This document shows positions 46,721 to 60,200 of a stretch of 64,000 bases of DNA, one piece after another. Numbering within the stretch: position 1 is the first letter of the stretch; each line of letters begins with the position of its first letter. The DNA is from Irpex lacteus (Eukaryota; Basidiomycota; Agaricomycetes; Polyporales; Irpicaceae). Location of the stretch: assembly GCA_001986395.2 (NCBI GenBank), contig MQVO02000024.1, forward strand, positions 124,001 through 188,000, read 5' to 3'. Position numbers and translations under genes: made by a program. The notes under the pieces are model-generated. The model was not told the DNA's origin. It searched no databases and saw only the letters and a program-made list of their open reading frames with translations.

Positions 46721-49700
46721 ATGGCCGCCCCTCCCCCACCTTCGAAGAAAAGCAGAAGCACCCCTAGAGCCCGTAGCGAAGGGTTCAGGGGTTTTTTTCA
46801 CGTCGATGAAGCCACTGCGAGTCGGGCCGTTCCCTATAAACCCGCCCCTGAACTCTCGAATATCTACTTTGGCCATCTACATATGGATCCTGCCCAACGG
46901 GAAGCTATTTCGGATGTCTATGCTAAGGGAGAGAACTTTTCTCAGAAGTTCGATGTCAAAGACGACAGGGATCAACTCACCGCAAGTGCGATTCTGGCCG
47001 CTAATCGACTTGACTTCGATCAGCTCGAGGCGCTACATAACAAGTGGAATTGCTGCTGGTCGGACAGAGATGCTGAAGGGAAAGGTGATACACGTCGTGT
47101 TTTGTACCAATGGTGAGCTGTCATAACTTTACTGCTTTTCAATACTAATGTGTAACATGGTCCAACGTACAGTTCGTGCAGCTATAGCCATACCGTGCGC
47201 GGATCTGTGAAGAGGAAAAATCCGTTCGACTCTACGGGGTGTTTAGCACACTGCGAAATTATGTACGAAATACGAACTCACCGAGTAATCCTCATCCGTG
47301 GATACCTTAATCACAACGACGCTTGCCGAACGAGTTCGATTTCACGCTTGCCGGTTCTACCTATCCATCCGTCCGTCTATGAAGATGCACTGCAGCGCCT
47401 TAAGGCTGGAGTTATACTTGATGAAGTCAGACGAGCAAATCGGAAACTCTTCATAGATCGCGCTTACAAAGACATGCCCGCTGACCTATCGACTTCTCGG
47501 TATCGGTGGGTCCTCACCAATAAGGACCATCGCTCATTATATCGGCAATTCCAACGTCTGGAAGGGGTTAGGATTGTTGAGAAGGATTACATCAACTTGC
47601 ACGAGTGGCTCGATCCGAACTCGCCGCAGTTCAAGAAGCCACTTCACGATGCCATTTTCCATTACAAGCCCCGCACGACGGAAGCGGAACGTCTGGAGGT
47701 GTGCATTGCGACATCAGAAATGAAGGAAGCTGCATGGAAATACGCGCATCACTCACAGGTGCTTCTTGACGGGACCTTCGGCATTAGTGACAAGAAGATG
47801 TTGCTCTTCATCGTCATGGGTGTTGACGAGGCGAACCGCGGAGTGCCTCTTGCATTTCTTCTGTTCTCTGCGCCAGAGGGAAACCGCAAGACCGCTGCTG
47901 GATATAACACGGATGTGCTGTTTAGGCTGCTGAATACATGGCGGGAGGCGATGGGGACAAGAGACGGCGAGGTTTTTGATGTTTGGGTGGCGATTACGGA
48001 CACCGATCTGATGGAGCGTGCTGCTTTGCTTCGCGTCTTCCCCCATATAATTCTTTTGATTTGCAAGTTCCATTTACGGCAGTCATGGAAGAACCACCGC
48101 AACCGCGTATTGAAGGGATCTTCCTCGGAACACGACGACATCAGACAACGGCTACGGAGGTTGGAGGACCTCTTGGTGGAGTCCGAAGATCTTGGAATGG
48201 CCCGTGCATTAGTAGCAAGCGAGAGGGAGACTCTTACCGCCCTTCAGGATGCCAACGAGTGCGACTTAGCTGTGACGTCAGGCGCGTTGAAGCATCTCGA
48301 ATATCTTGACACGTACTGGATACGGGATATGCTGTGGCGGAGCTGGTCTAGAGCTGGACGCCTCCAGGCGGCTGTTGTCATGAAGCGACCTGTTAATGAG
48401 GTCCTTCCCACCACAAACCATCTCGAGTCATTTAACAGTGTTCTAAAACGGAAACACTTACGGCGATGGCAGAATAGTGGACGTCGTCTTCGTCTGGATA
48501 TCTTAGTCAGGGTCCTCATTCTCCACGCACTTCCTTCAATCTTCGAACAACGTGCAATTGAAGACATGGAGTCTCACCGATGGGAGAGTCTATTGCATAC
48601 CGTGCCAGGTGGATCGGCGATCGTGAACTCTATGCGGAAACCCCAACCAGCCGCTGCCACTGCTGTCACCGTAACACCGCCACTCGCGTACTGGATCGAC
48701 GATGAGGACAGGGACCGAGGCGCTGCTGCTTTGGTAACCAATGGCCAGATCAGTATTCCAAGTGTAGATCTTGAGCAACGCACCTACACCTTCACATGCT
48801 ATTCTTCTATGAGCCTCGCGCAGGAGAAGAACCCGATCACGTACGTTATAACATTTCCCGAACAGGCAACTGCAACTTGTACCTGCCCGGACTTCCAAAA
48901 GCGGGGTGGTGCCTGTAAGCACATGCGCGCTGCAGTTGTGCAGGCGAAACTCCTCTGCATCACACGTGGTCTTCAGATTCCTGACTTGCGCGCACGTATA
49001 CCGAACTCCGCAGAGGATGCTCACCTCATTCACACTCAACGCCAGCTTCCGCCCTCTCCCTCCTCACCAGCACCAACCCTTCATCCCATCATGCGAGCGT
49101 CCATCACCATTAATGAGATCGTGCGTGTGAACGAAGATACATCAATCACGAGAGCCGACGGACCTAGGGAGGTGGAAAGCACGCCCGTTTATGACGAAGA
49201 TACGGCATCGGAATCGAATCTGGACATTCCGCTGTATGAAGATGGGGACAATACCAGCGAAGGCGAGTCGGGTTACAATACACCGGCATCCGAATCCGAT
49301 GAGGACGATTTTGAAGAACCTTCACGAGATGGATTCGACGAGCTCACGAGAACTAACCGCCAGGCCCTTAATGAGCAGACCCTTGCTCGAGTCCTGTGCG
49401 ATCTCAGGGTTGTCGCTCCGAAACTTGCCCAAATCAACGAATTTATCGGCGACGATGCGTATATCAACAAAGATGCCAAGGACGATATTCAAGCCACGCG
49501 CGAAGTAAAGTCGGTAGTTGGCGAGCTGTACAGCCGGTTAGACCGGATGTTGCGTGAAGTTGAGCCCGTACCACCAGAACAACCCACCCTACCACAGCCA
49601 GCAAGAGCAATAACTCCTCCACCGCCATCACTGCGTTCAGCACGACGACTTCCACCCACGCTGATTGGTCCACCTGTAGAGCAGCGCGCACAAAAGCGAA

Positions 49701-49723
49701 AGGAGTCATATAATGTACACTAG
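46721..49723 (+). CDS. Mutator-like (MULE) transposase with SWIM zinc finger
   Basis: Two exons (46721-47112 and 47173-49723; 60-nt intron) give 980 residues. The N-terminus is short and basic. A zinc-binding FLYWCH/GCM-like region spans the splice junction (CSCSYSHT, GCLAHCE). The RNase-H-fold DDE core has D1 in QVLLDGTFGISDKK, D2 in VAITDTDLMERAALL, the family's CxxH motif as CKFHLRQSW, and the Glu in TNHLESFNSVLKRKHLRRW. The SWIM finger follows: TCTCPDFQKRGGACKHMRA (CxC...CxH). The C-terminal 250 residues are acidic and Pro-rich. No stop or frameshift was seen, so the protein should be functional. The start is the ATG in CACCATGG, a good context; an in-frame upstream TTG is not used. Confidence 0.95.
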
Positions 49724-49872
49724 GGTCCTCGCTGATAATTTCGTGTATTAATGAAGTGTACTAAAATTCGTTATAATTACAACACTATGAATCCGTACAC
49801 TACGGCTTCACGGTGACCCGTGCGCATGACGCCCGTGTGAGCTTGCGAGCGAATTGAACCGCCGTCGTCACA

Positions 49873-49962
49873 GTACGATCGCTATCTGAGGCCTCCCGCC
49901 GTGATGCCGACATCAGCACGTGACGCCCCAATAAGGCTATGTCTTGTTCAGGCTGAGCGCCC
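49873..49962 (-). repeat. right terminal inverted repeat, 90 bp
   Basis: Reverse complement of 46373-46462 with no mismatch seen. It lies 150 bp downstream of the transposase stop codon. Confidence 0.95.
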
Positions 49963-49971
49963 GTGAGCCTG
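49963..49971 (+). repeat. right target-site duplication of the Mutator-like element
   Basis: GTGAGCCTG, one mismatch from 46364-46372. Confidence 0.8.
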
Positions 49972-50088
49972 AGTCTGTCCAACAAAGCAGTGAGCGGGTC
50001 ATCTACACACAACACCTTCGACTTCCTTCGCAACTACCGCTACCGGAGAACTAACACCGGCGTGTACGAGGAGCAAGGAGAGCTGAAG

Positions 50089-51242
50089 ATGCCGTTCAAT
50101 CTTCCAGGGACCCTCGTTCCGTTGCATCTCATCTTCAGCCCGCGGCTCGTGCTGCCTTCCTTGATCGTACAAGGTCAGTAGCTCCCTATCTCTCGCATGG
50201 AACTTGGTGGTGCGGAGTCGGAACCCTAACTCTCAGAATCTGTAGGAAGATATACGCCAGCTTGACTTTCGTCAGCTTCGGAGGGCGGGGTACAGAGGTG
50301 CGGTGTTCGACAAGGATAATTGCCTCGTGAGTTTTCTGCACTGTTCGTCTGATATGATTTGGGTTGACTTGACTTGTTGTGTTGAATTGAAATGTAGACG
50401 AGACCGCATAAAGATCAGTTAGTTCCTGAGCTTCAGGTGAGTGTTGTCGTTGCTTAGTGGCGTTCCCTGTCTATCATAGCAGTGTCCCGAATGAACGCGG
50501 CCTCTCACAGGATGCATGGAAGGAATGTCGCGAAGCGTTTGGTGAGGGCAATGTACTCATCGTGAGCAACTCCGCCGGCACTAGAGTAGACCCAGGAGGA
50601 ATTCAAGTTGAGTATCACGTCGATTTCCATATCGTGTACTTCTAATAAGCCGCTATGTCTAACTTACGCTATTTGTGCTGTCGACAGGCAGAGTCAGTGA
50701 CATGGCATCTATCTGTTCCTGTTCTCCGACACAAGGTCTTCAAGCCGTCGTACTCATGCATCTCCGCTATTCGTGGCTACTTTGCTTCTCTCCCTAAACC
50801 CATTAAAGACGACGAGCTCATCGTAGTCGGCGATCGGATATTCACCGACATCGTTCTTGCCAACCGCATGTCCCGGCGGCAAGCGTCTTCATCACCGTCA
50901 CCGAGTGCAGAAAGAGAAGAGAAGAACAACGAATCTTCCTCTTCCTCCTCGTCTTTGTTGGAAGATGGAAATTCCCCAAAACGGCATGTTACGCGTACGG
51001 GGCCGTTGTCCGTTTGGACGACCGGCGTTTGGCAGAAGGAGAGCATGACCATGCGGTTCCTCGAGAAGTCGTTCATGCAAGGAATTCAGCGCTATGTCGT
51101 TACGGATAACGGACTCGGGCACCACGCTGCGTACGTCTCGCAGTTCGTCAAGGAACTTCCACCTCCTCCGCCACCTGAGCCAGAGACGCTAGGCAAGAGG
51201 CTGCTCGGCAAGGTGTGGAGTGTATTTTCTAGGTCTCGGTAA
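50089..51242 (+). CDS. GEP4: mitochondrial phosphatidylglycerophosphatase, GEP4 type
   Basis: This HAD-family phosphatase removes phosphate from phosphatidylglycerophosphate in the mitochondrial matrix, making phosphatidylglycerol for cardiolipin. Five exons (50089-50166, 50246-50326, 50398-50436, 50511-50606, 50688-51242) sum to 849 nt, or 282 residues. It starts MPFNLPGTLVPLHLIFSPRL, the usual start of the family. HAD motif I reads GAVFDKDNCLT, motif II NVLIVSNSAGT, motif III the Lys in HKVFKPS, and motif IV VVGDRIFTDIVLANRM. A Ser-rich insert (about residues 175-210) is not part of the core. The first intron donor is GTACAAGG; a better-looking GTCAGT seven bases on would break the frame. 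A Mutator-like element ends 126 bp upstream, so its promoter may be altered. Confidence 0.93.
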
Positions 51243-54200
51243 TATATCGCTCGGTGCTTAATCCATATTCATTCTCACCTCACATGCAACGAGACGCTAT
51301 TACTGTGTGACGGTATCGTCTCTGCCGTGCAACCATCCTCTTGGCCGCGCTGCAATGTCGGTAACTTGTGTGCAGAACCTTTGACCTTGTGCCAACTCAT
51401 CGTCTGCATTGTGTCGACGGTGATCACTCGGCGGGGGCTGAAGCTTCTCCTGGTGCTACTTTGTACCGTTTTCGGTGTCTTTCAGCTTACAGCTCGTTGT
51501 ATGAGCTTCCACTGCCTCGTTGCTGCCCGTTCGCACACAACATACCCATAAGCTACCCTTCGAAGGCCACGGATCGCAGCCGACGTTAATTGACATCAAA
51601 CATCCTCATTCATAGACCCCTCCCTCCTCCGTTCACCTGAATCCCTTGTTCTTCTTCCAGAACCATTACAACGTTATCTGATTCTTCTGCAATACATTGT
51701 CTTACCACTCAACCCTACGGCTGACTAAAAATCTAAACTTCAAACCTGTGAGATTGAACTCAACGACGCCGAGCCGCGTATGGTCAATGACCCGCCCCAG
51801 CTCCCACGCCGACATTGTGTGAGAGAAGTGTTGCGCAGCGGTCCGCATGTGTTTCTAACTTGTGGGTTCGCTGATCTGGTATTGGCTGAGCGGAAGGCGA
51901 GCTCACATCATACCGGCCTCGGAGGAGGGGTGTGCGACCAATAGGCGGAACTCACGGCTCGGGCGGGGCAGAGGACGATGGGCCGGGGTGGTCACGGTGC
52001 CAAAGATAGTATCAGTCATGTAACTGCTTTGGTACGAGAAGATAGTCGTACGGGTGCAGTTCTGTAAAGGGAGGCGAGGGCAATGAGGAAATGGAGAAGG
52101 TAGAATGAGGAAGAGGCGGTGGATGGGCAGTACGACTCGAAGATAGTCGTACGGATGTAATGGGGTGCAGGGATGCGTAAGGATGAGGGAACGATGAGGA
52201 TGAAATCGTACAAGTGGCGGTGGGTATGCAGGAGATGAAAACGAGAAGCCATGGAAGTGGGATATCTCAGAGACAGCTTGAGACGATCTCCAAGTAGGGT
52301 ATTCTCGATAAGTGGGTATCGTATATGCGAGACTGGTTGGGTAAAATGTTCACTATGTTGGCAGTACTGTCTCGGCAAATAACTCGGCGTCGACGACGTT
52401 TTTGCACGGACAGTGGCTTTAATGAGGCAATAATCAAGAATATTATACTCGATGACGTACGTCCGAAGCCTGAGCCCATTTTGTATGCCTGTGTCGATAT
52501 AGCAGGCTCAGTTGAAGGTGCCGTTTTCGAAGGCTCTTCCTTGTACCGCAGCAGTCCTGAATAAAATGGATGCTGGAGGAAGCTTCTTGCTGACTGTGGT
52601 ATTACGAAAGCCTGCTCGCCGTTGGGGACTTCGGCGCCATCTACACCGCCGGTGACACCGACACACGTTTCATGTACCAAGGAAGGAATTCCCTGGCCAG
52701 TGATCTACGGGAGTGTAGCCCTGCCTGGTAGACATTCTGGCACGGTTCGGTCGCCTAAATCAGAAAAAACAGCGCCAGAAGCCTCCTATTATTAACGGTC
52801 ACGTACGTCAAGCCAGCCACTGACAACATGGATAGTCAAAGACATCATCCACGCCGCATCTAGAAGCGATGAAGACAGATTCAACCCAATCGAAAATCCG
52901 TCATGATGTCGCGGGGAACCAGCACGAATTTCCAAGAACATGGACGAGGCTTGAGCATTCCGCTAAGCGGGTACGTAAAATCGTCGAGAGCTCGCGCGTA
53001 TCACGTACTGACGAAGGAATCTTAATCGTTGACCGGTTCCGCGCTGATAGTACATTGGGAGGAGACGTCAGGGAGGGGAAGGCGTGGCCAGTGGAACAAG
53101 CTGGGGGGAGATCGCGAAACTTGTGTATAGGGCCACCAATTTCCTCGAGTAGCTCACACTCGAAGGAGAAGAGGTGTGTTCTAGGTTGCGTCGTATGACA
53201 AGCCACCCAGCTCCGATCGGTAGAACACGAGACTATTCTGGATTGTAAGGCCCCGATTGACGAGATGGCAGTCGTTCAAGCCGACCCCAAAGAGTCACTC
53301 GGCCTGAAATTGACTAGGGTGATAAATAGCCGACAACATAAACCTTCTTAGCCAGAAATGGCGGCATATTGGGACGGTGCCGAGGTCTTGTAAACCTCTC
53401 GCATGCGCGCTTCCGAAAGGCAACGGCCACGCTGTCGAGCAGAACAACAACAACCCCGACGACCCCGTCAGTCAGCCTCGCGAACCACGCGGTCGGGATC
53501 AGCGTACTCACCCAACTTTCATCCGTAGAATAAGGACAAGGACACCATGTCCGTATGATCCTCGCGGTTAACACCTGCTCTAGAAGATTGCAACGCTGTC
53601 GTATCATTTCTGTGCACTGGCTGGCTGGCAAGACGGACATTGAACTTGGTAGAGTTTGTGATTTATTGCAGCGATAGCGGTGAGCGGCATGTTATTGACC
53701 AATTGTGTTAGAAGACAACGTTGATGCGTAATAACCTGCAACACGCTGTCAACAGGCGTCATCTAGCCTGGGACGCTGGGGCCTGTTTCCATCGTAAGGT
53801 CATTGTTTGTGCGGAAAAGGTAACATGATAACACAGCATACCGGTATTGTTACGCTCCAGCAGCTTTTTTTCAGGGCGAGGGACCAGAAGGGTCGAGTAT
53901 AGACGACTATGGCGTGTCAAGGATCCCGTTTTGGTCGGACGATAATGGCGCGTTGCGTTTTGTGTCAAGGGTTCTCGGTAGGGCTGATTTCCGGATAGAG
54001 CGTGTTAGATGTGTGTGGATGTCGGGCCACCTTGACACCAAGCAATATGGAGCGCAAAGATTTGTAGAAGTATGGCGATCACTGTGGCAGAGGTGCTATC
54101 GGAAATTAATGAGCACGACGCCCCTTAGTGAACTGCGACCGTAGTGGGGTACTTACTGGCGTTCGACTACCTTAGACTGAGCGGCAGGGTGGATGTGGCT

Positions 54201-57200
54201 CACATATGTTGCAGGTGAGATTTGCTCGCAAAGAACCAGCTGGTTACTGCTACCGATACGATACTCAGCTTTCACCGACAGAGGTTTTTTCTGGGTGACG
54301 TATTTGATCTAATGGTACCTAGCTTCAGCGTGAGTGGCAGTGATGGATCGACGTGCGTACCGCCTGAACATACCCACTGTACCTTGTATTCCTTGTGGAG
54401 GCATTCATCGGTAAGGACAGTATCCCGAGTTGCTGCTTTCGGCAGACAGCAACGGAACGGCGAGTGATAACGCCCGACGGAGCGCTGTACAGCCCGCTCA
54501 CGGTTCGGGTTCTCTAAAGAGCGGGTTCGACTATGTGCTATACATATGCTATCACATATGAGTATGTAATCTTTGCTTACAATACTCAGCTATAGTATCC
54601 CGTGAGAGTCGCTTTGTCCAGGTACGACACCACGTACGAGGAGAGGAGAGGAGCAGATCGGGAGATGCCGGAGCAGCAGCGTTGAACTTGACCTCCTACC
54701 AAATTGGGCCTGAGAGTGCCGGACCGATCAGGTTTGTGTGGTGATTCGCTGAATGGGGGCCATCTAACCAAACTTGGCCCCCTTTCTCATGTTGTCTTCT
54801 CAACTCTTCTCGGCTTTTTGCTGACGCTTCCCTTCATTAAGCCTAATTCGACTGCCACGCCAGTGTGTGCGTCTGTTCGCACACCGCGAAGATATCCTTC
54901 TTGCGTTCTCAATACAGTTTGCTCATTAGAACCTCTTAACAACGCGTGCTTACTATGTTCCTTAACCCGCTTACAAAACTAGCTTATACCCTTCACTAGG
55001 AGCTCCTGGTGCGTATACGATATCTGGTATACCTTTTCCAAGACTCTCACTGCTCTTTGGCCCATACTAGTCATAGACACGTACAGAATACAGTCTGTAT
55101 AGACCTCAGCATAACATAGATGCTGCCCACTTGACGAGTCTCGATGTTGCTCGGGGCCCGGATCCCACTGATATACGTTACTCATGCGGTCGAGCATATG
55201 CTACTCGTGAACACATTACTGAATACTCTTTAAGATTAGGTTGTTCTACTCCACAATGTTGACAAGATACACACGCCCGCATTATCCTCGTGGGTATCGC
55301 AGATATTGATCCCAACATTCTCCAGACCTATTCCAGGAAGCTCGACAAGCGTGCGTTTGCATGGGAATGTGCGCCCATAACGTTGGTACCCCTAGTAAAA
55401 GCTAGAGTTGCGATTTGAGCCTAATACCTATTGTAAACTGACGCTTTTCCGCAGAGAGGACAGGACGTGTTAAACATGATCTGCACTTTTCCGTATACGC
55501 TATTCCGTGCGAACAAATATCCTTACGACGAAGGTGCGCAAAGAGTGCGCAGGGTGTTCATCAAGGGTGGGTACGTCCCATCCAGCGTTATGACGGTGGC
55601 GCGACATGCGCGCCCTGTCTGAGCCAGTGAGTACATACACCGAACATACTTCTCATAGTTTCTCTGATGCAATTTCTGTCGAATGTGTGAACAGGAGCGC
55701 CACGAGTTGTGGAAATGGTTCTCATTGACCATTGCCTAACTTACCTTCAGATTCTCCGCTCATCAGGAAAGTGATCAACCCCTACCCTAAGAACCATCTC
55801 GTTTCACGGCAAGGTAGAGCGGCTCGCGCCTTCGTCATGGGTTGCGGTAACAGTGTGCGTCTCTCACCCTCATATGTCTCGGTCTCCACGAGGCTGATCA
55901 CTCCCATACGCCATATCTGGTGTAGACACATAAAGCCATGAACCGTGCTCCTTGATTCATTGGTATGCCGAGATTCTCGGTCTCGCCAGGCCAAGAAACA
56001 AGAACATTGCAGGGCGGCCTGCATTGTTTTTCTTGAAGCGCCCATAATGTACTATGTGGCTACCCTTCTTAACATAGATCGCCGCTCTAGGCTTATTAAC
56101 TCTTTCCATCTGCTCAGATGACCATAACACCCCAACTGGAGATAGGATTCACAAGGAGCGTCGAAGAATGAGCATACTTTACGAAACAAACATGTCACAA
56201 ATATATGACGGGGCCATAGGCACGCGTTCCACGTAAGTTTATCGTACGTACAATGGCGCCGAGCTACTTACGGCCAAGGGATAAGTATGATAGGATAACT
56301 TAACTGTCTATTGGAGGCTGGACTCAGGCAGTGGCGACATATTATTGGTCCAAACTTTGCAAAACACAATCAGGCGATAGCGATAGGAGCACACGTATTC
56401 GGTGTGTACTTTACTTTTGAGGCGCGGAGCCACACCAGAATCCACAACGAATGCCGACCTCGGGACGCCTCCTACGCTTCTGCAAGCGTTGAGATGAGTC
56501 GGTCCTCGCAGTTATGTCAAGACCGCGAACCTTTCGTGTAACAGGGCCCTTCCCAATACTGCATCTCCGTTGGTGATCACGCTGAGGATGTAGTGCACAA
56601 CTACGGGGATCTGATTTCTCCGTACACCAGACCCTCTTCCAAGCCTGCAGCCCCAAGTATAAGCGCGATACCCTCATCGAATGATGTGGACGGAGCGTAC
56701 CCTCGCTATCTCTAATTTAGTAGGTCTCTCCCTACTGCGCCCAATCAGATCTCTCACCACCCAATCGAGACCACACGCCGTCATCATGGCTGTTTTCACG
56801 CGCCAGGTCACAGAATTAATTCGTTGTAATTTTGTACGTAGGTTAACTCTTGCCGGCCGAGACGGACGGACGGATAACGGAGCCACGGACGGGAGAAACT
56901 TCAAAATGAACGAGGCATCACTGAAATTGTATTTTATAGGCTGCAGCAGCGGAATATGCGTCCGTGGGCTCCCTCCGCCAAGCTTCTGGTGCTTTTCGAC
57001 AGGTGGCGGGACTGGGCGGGAATGGCACACTCATTGCACGCGTGCTGTGTGCGCTGGCAGCCGTCAACGATCGCTCGCATGCTGGCGACTCAATCAGTGA
57101 TCAGGCGAGTCTGACGCCACATATTCACCGAGGCGTGTGTCTCGCAAGCGGACAGGCGGAATGCTCTCTCCCCATCCTTTTTGACATGTCTGGGGAAATG

Positions 57201-60200
57201 TCTGAAAGCCTATATTCTCGATCTCTCAGAGCTGGGGAAGTACAGTATGCGATCCTTCAGCTGGAGGGACAGTAAAACTCGTCTTTGGAGGCTATTTGCG
57301 TTTGACAAATGTCGCATCAGATATGGTACTCCTTGTGCGATGAAACGCCTTCCACCCGCCGCCCGAGTTTATGCGGCCACGGTTCAGCACATAAGCAAGG
57401 TGAGCATTGTTTTCCAGCAGCGACGATCCGGGGTGAAGGACATATGATTCCGAAAGGTCATGACGAAATGAATATAATTGCACCCGGACTCGGAGCACTG
57501 ACCAATGGATATTCTCCCGTCCGTAGTAACCAAAGGAGGAGCTAAACGATTATCAAAACCTTACGCGCTGAAACGACGCGACGCAGCGGTCGCCCGACGT
57601 TTTCCACGATCGTGAGGGTTTTTGACTCATCTTGCTCCTCACGATCACTGACTATCGCGAACAGCTCATCGGACAAACCTCAAATGTCTAGAATAGACGG
57701 ATTCTATCTGCCGGAGGCCGCAGTGCTGTCGAGCGCTATCCATGATGGCAATCTCTTGGATACCTCTCCAGTGTGACATTTCGCTTCTTCCGAAGACAGA
57801 GCGTGTGTACGCGCTGGTCATCTCATTGGGTCTGGACTTTCCCGTGGCCCGATGAGAGCCGTACCACAGCGCTCCTAGAACACGCGTTGAGGGTGTGGCC
57901 AGCAATCATCACTCCAAGCTCTCTGGGTCTATTCAACGACTTGTCATTCGTGATGAAAGCTCCCGAGTTGTATAACCCCACTTGGTAGGTATACTCACCA
58001 TGACTGGCCCCCCGAGCAGCATAGCGAGGCCTAGCATAAGCTTGTAGGACATTTCTCTTCATATCTCCATCCTTGCGCTTTCTGAGGTCTGTGCGTGGTA
58101 TCCCAATCTCATCATACAGGTAATCTGATTTCGCCACTACTACTGTCACTGCATTGACGGGTTTAGTCTTGATAAAAGGTGACAGACACAATCAACTCGT
58201 GCAGTAAAGCCGTGGAGCTTCTTTGTTTGCACAGATGGTGTTCACTGCGCATCACTGCACAGCGTTGGAGCATCCCTTCTTACGCCTTCCTCACATAACA
58301 CACACATGAGTAAGTAGTCTAGGTCGGGTGGTCAACTGCTGATACGCCGCATGTCCTTCGTAGACTCCGCGGAATCGGCAGTGTCGTTTATTGGCCGTTC
58401 TCTTCAGCCCACCATCAGCTTACCCAATGAGGATCAAGCTATTCAGAGAGCGAAGGGGAGGAGCAAGAACAAGTTACAACGAACAGACAGGTGATGGACG
58501 TGCGTGGAGGTAGACAGCCTGCACATCTCACTTCGCTGGTTTGATCCCTACTTCCAACCTATATCTTCTTCTGCCAAGTAGAATCCCGTATGATACGGAA
58601 CTTGTTTCTCGTAAACACGCAGGGACGTTAAGCCTCAACTTCCTTCTCCCACTCGACAATAACAATGGCGATGAACAGGACAACGAATTGTTGACAGTAC
58701 GATGATGTAGAGTTAGTCTCGAGGGAGAACGCGACGACGACCCTGAAACAAAAGGCAGATAGTAATAAGTGGTGCTCTCCCGGGATTCTCTGGAAATTGC
58801 ACGCGCACTGATCGACTCGGATCTTCGGAGTACTTACTGCAGTAGAATAACGGAAAGTGCGTGCGTTCCGGGGAACATATACGTATGTTATTGTACCCGC
58901 CACAAGTTAGCGTTATGTGGCTGGATCTCCCGTCCTCGCAATCGAAAAGAAATCGTAGAACCTTCCTTCATAGCTCGCAAATACCAACTCCCGGATCCTA
59001 TGTACCCTTCACTCATCGTCCATCACTCAAGCAGCGATCACTAACCCGTAGATAACCACACAGCCCGTCCACCCGAGCCTCCTTACAACCAGTCAACAGC
59101 TGGCAGATCCCAATCACCCGACCACCCGACTCCCGGCCTCTCCATAATTAACTGATATTAACTTTCCTGATGCGACGCTCCCCATCGAGAACACCCCCCG
59201 ACTCCGAGTCGAGGCTCTCGTCGCGTCGAAACATCTGCAATTCTACATAGAAAGCCTGCACAATTAAAAAATTACGAAAGGGAGATAAAAGATATAATTG
59301 AATGTGTGCGCGTGATCCCGATGGGGGTAGTTAGTATGTCTGATGGTGGGGTTCGGTGTGGTGGCCTGTGATGGGGGGCGGTACTTAGGCGCGCGAGGGT
59401 CTGGCTCCACCCCCTCTGCTTATCGAGGCGCATTTTGTACTGTTCTTTGCTTGGTGTGGTAGGAGGAGGGCGGCAGGGAGATGCAATTGAGCGACTGACG
59501 GAGACAGCGATACACGAGGCATGGAAGGCTTGAAGTTCAACGATATGGAACGCAGTGGCTGGGTTTATATTGAACGGGACTATGTACCGTGGTCGGACTA
59601 TACTATGTAACGAGGGATAAGTAAAAATGTCTGCAGGGAGTACGAATGGGTAATAGCGTCCGTAGTAAATGATGGCGAGGCTAACTTGATGAGGAGCTGC
59701 TATGGAAAACATGCGGAGTTGCAAGGGGTATATAAAAACACAAAAAGAAAAGAAAAGAAAATGTGCAAAAATATAGCGAGGTAACTAGAAACTAACTAAC
59801 ACAGCATATAGCGAGAAATGCGAGTAAAGGGCTTTTTGAATGCGGGGGTAAGGTACGGGGGAGAGGGGATGCAGAGCGTAGTGTACATGCAAATGACAAT
59901 GATGAAAGATTGGTAGCAGAGTTCGTTGGAAGGCGAGTAGGGTAAGTAATGAGTAATGCACAGCAGAGAGGATAGAGGAGACTCGGTATTAGCGGGGAAA
60001 GACGATCCAAGAGCATAGGCAGCAGATCAGTATGGATACGCGTAGGTTGAAAAGAGCAAAAGCAAACGAGCGAAGAAGGTGATGAGCGAGTGGGCAAGGT
60101 GGGTGAGTGTCTAAGCCATATATGCATATGTGATGGATGCATGGGTGGGTAGGGCATACCGTACGTGGAGGAGAGGAAGAAGCGGGGCCGTGGGTAGCGA

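Larger units (their letters stand above)
46373..49962 (+). mobile_element. complete Mutator-like element (3,590 bp)
   Basis: Two identical 90-bp terminal inverted repeats enclose a single intact transposase gene, and a 9-bp direct repeat with one mismatch flanks the element. Long identical inverted repeats, a 9-bp duplication and a SWIM-type MULE transposase are the three hallmarks of the Mutator superfamily. The identity of the ends means insertion was recent, and the element may still be able to move. It lies 126 bp upstream of the GEP4 start codon. Confidence 0.95.

Noticed and set aside
53914..54144. Possible RNase H relic of a retrotransposon (VWMSGHLDTK resembles a WxxGH motif)
   Set aside because: Only one short motif; no reverse transcriptase, integrase or terminal repeats nearby.
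57823..58191. Minus-strand frame of 122 residues with protein-like composition
   Set aside because: It begins at TTG with no ATG, and no splice partner or domain was found.
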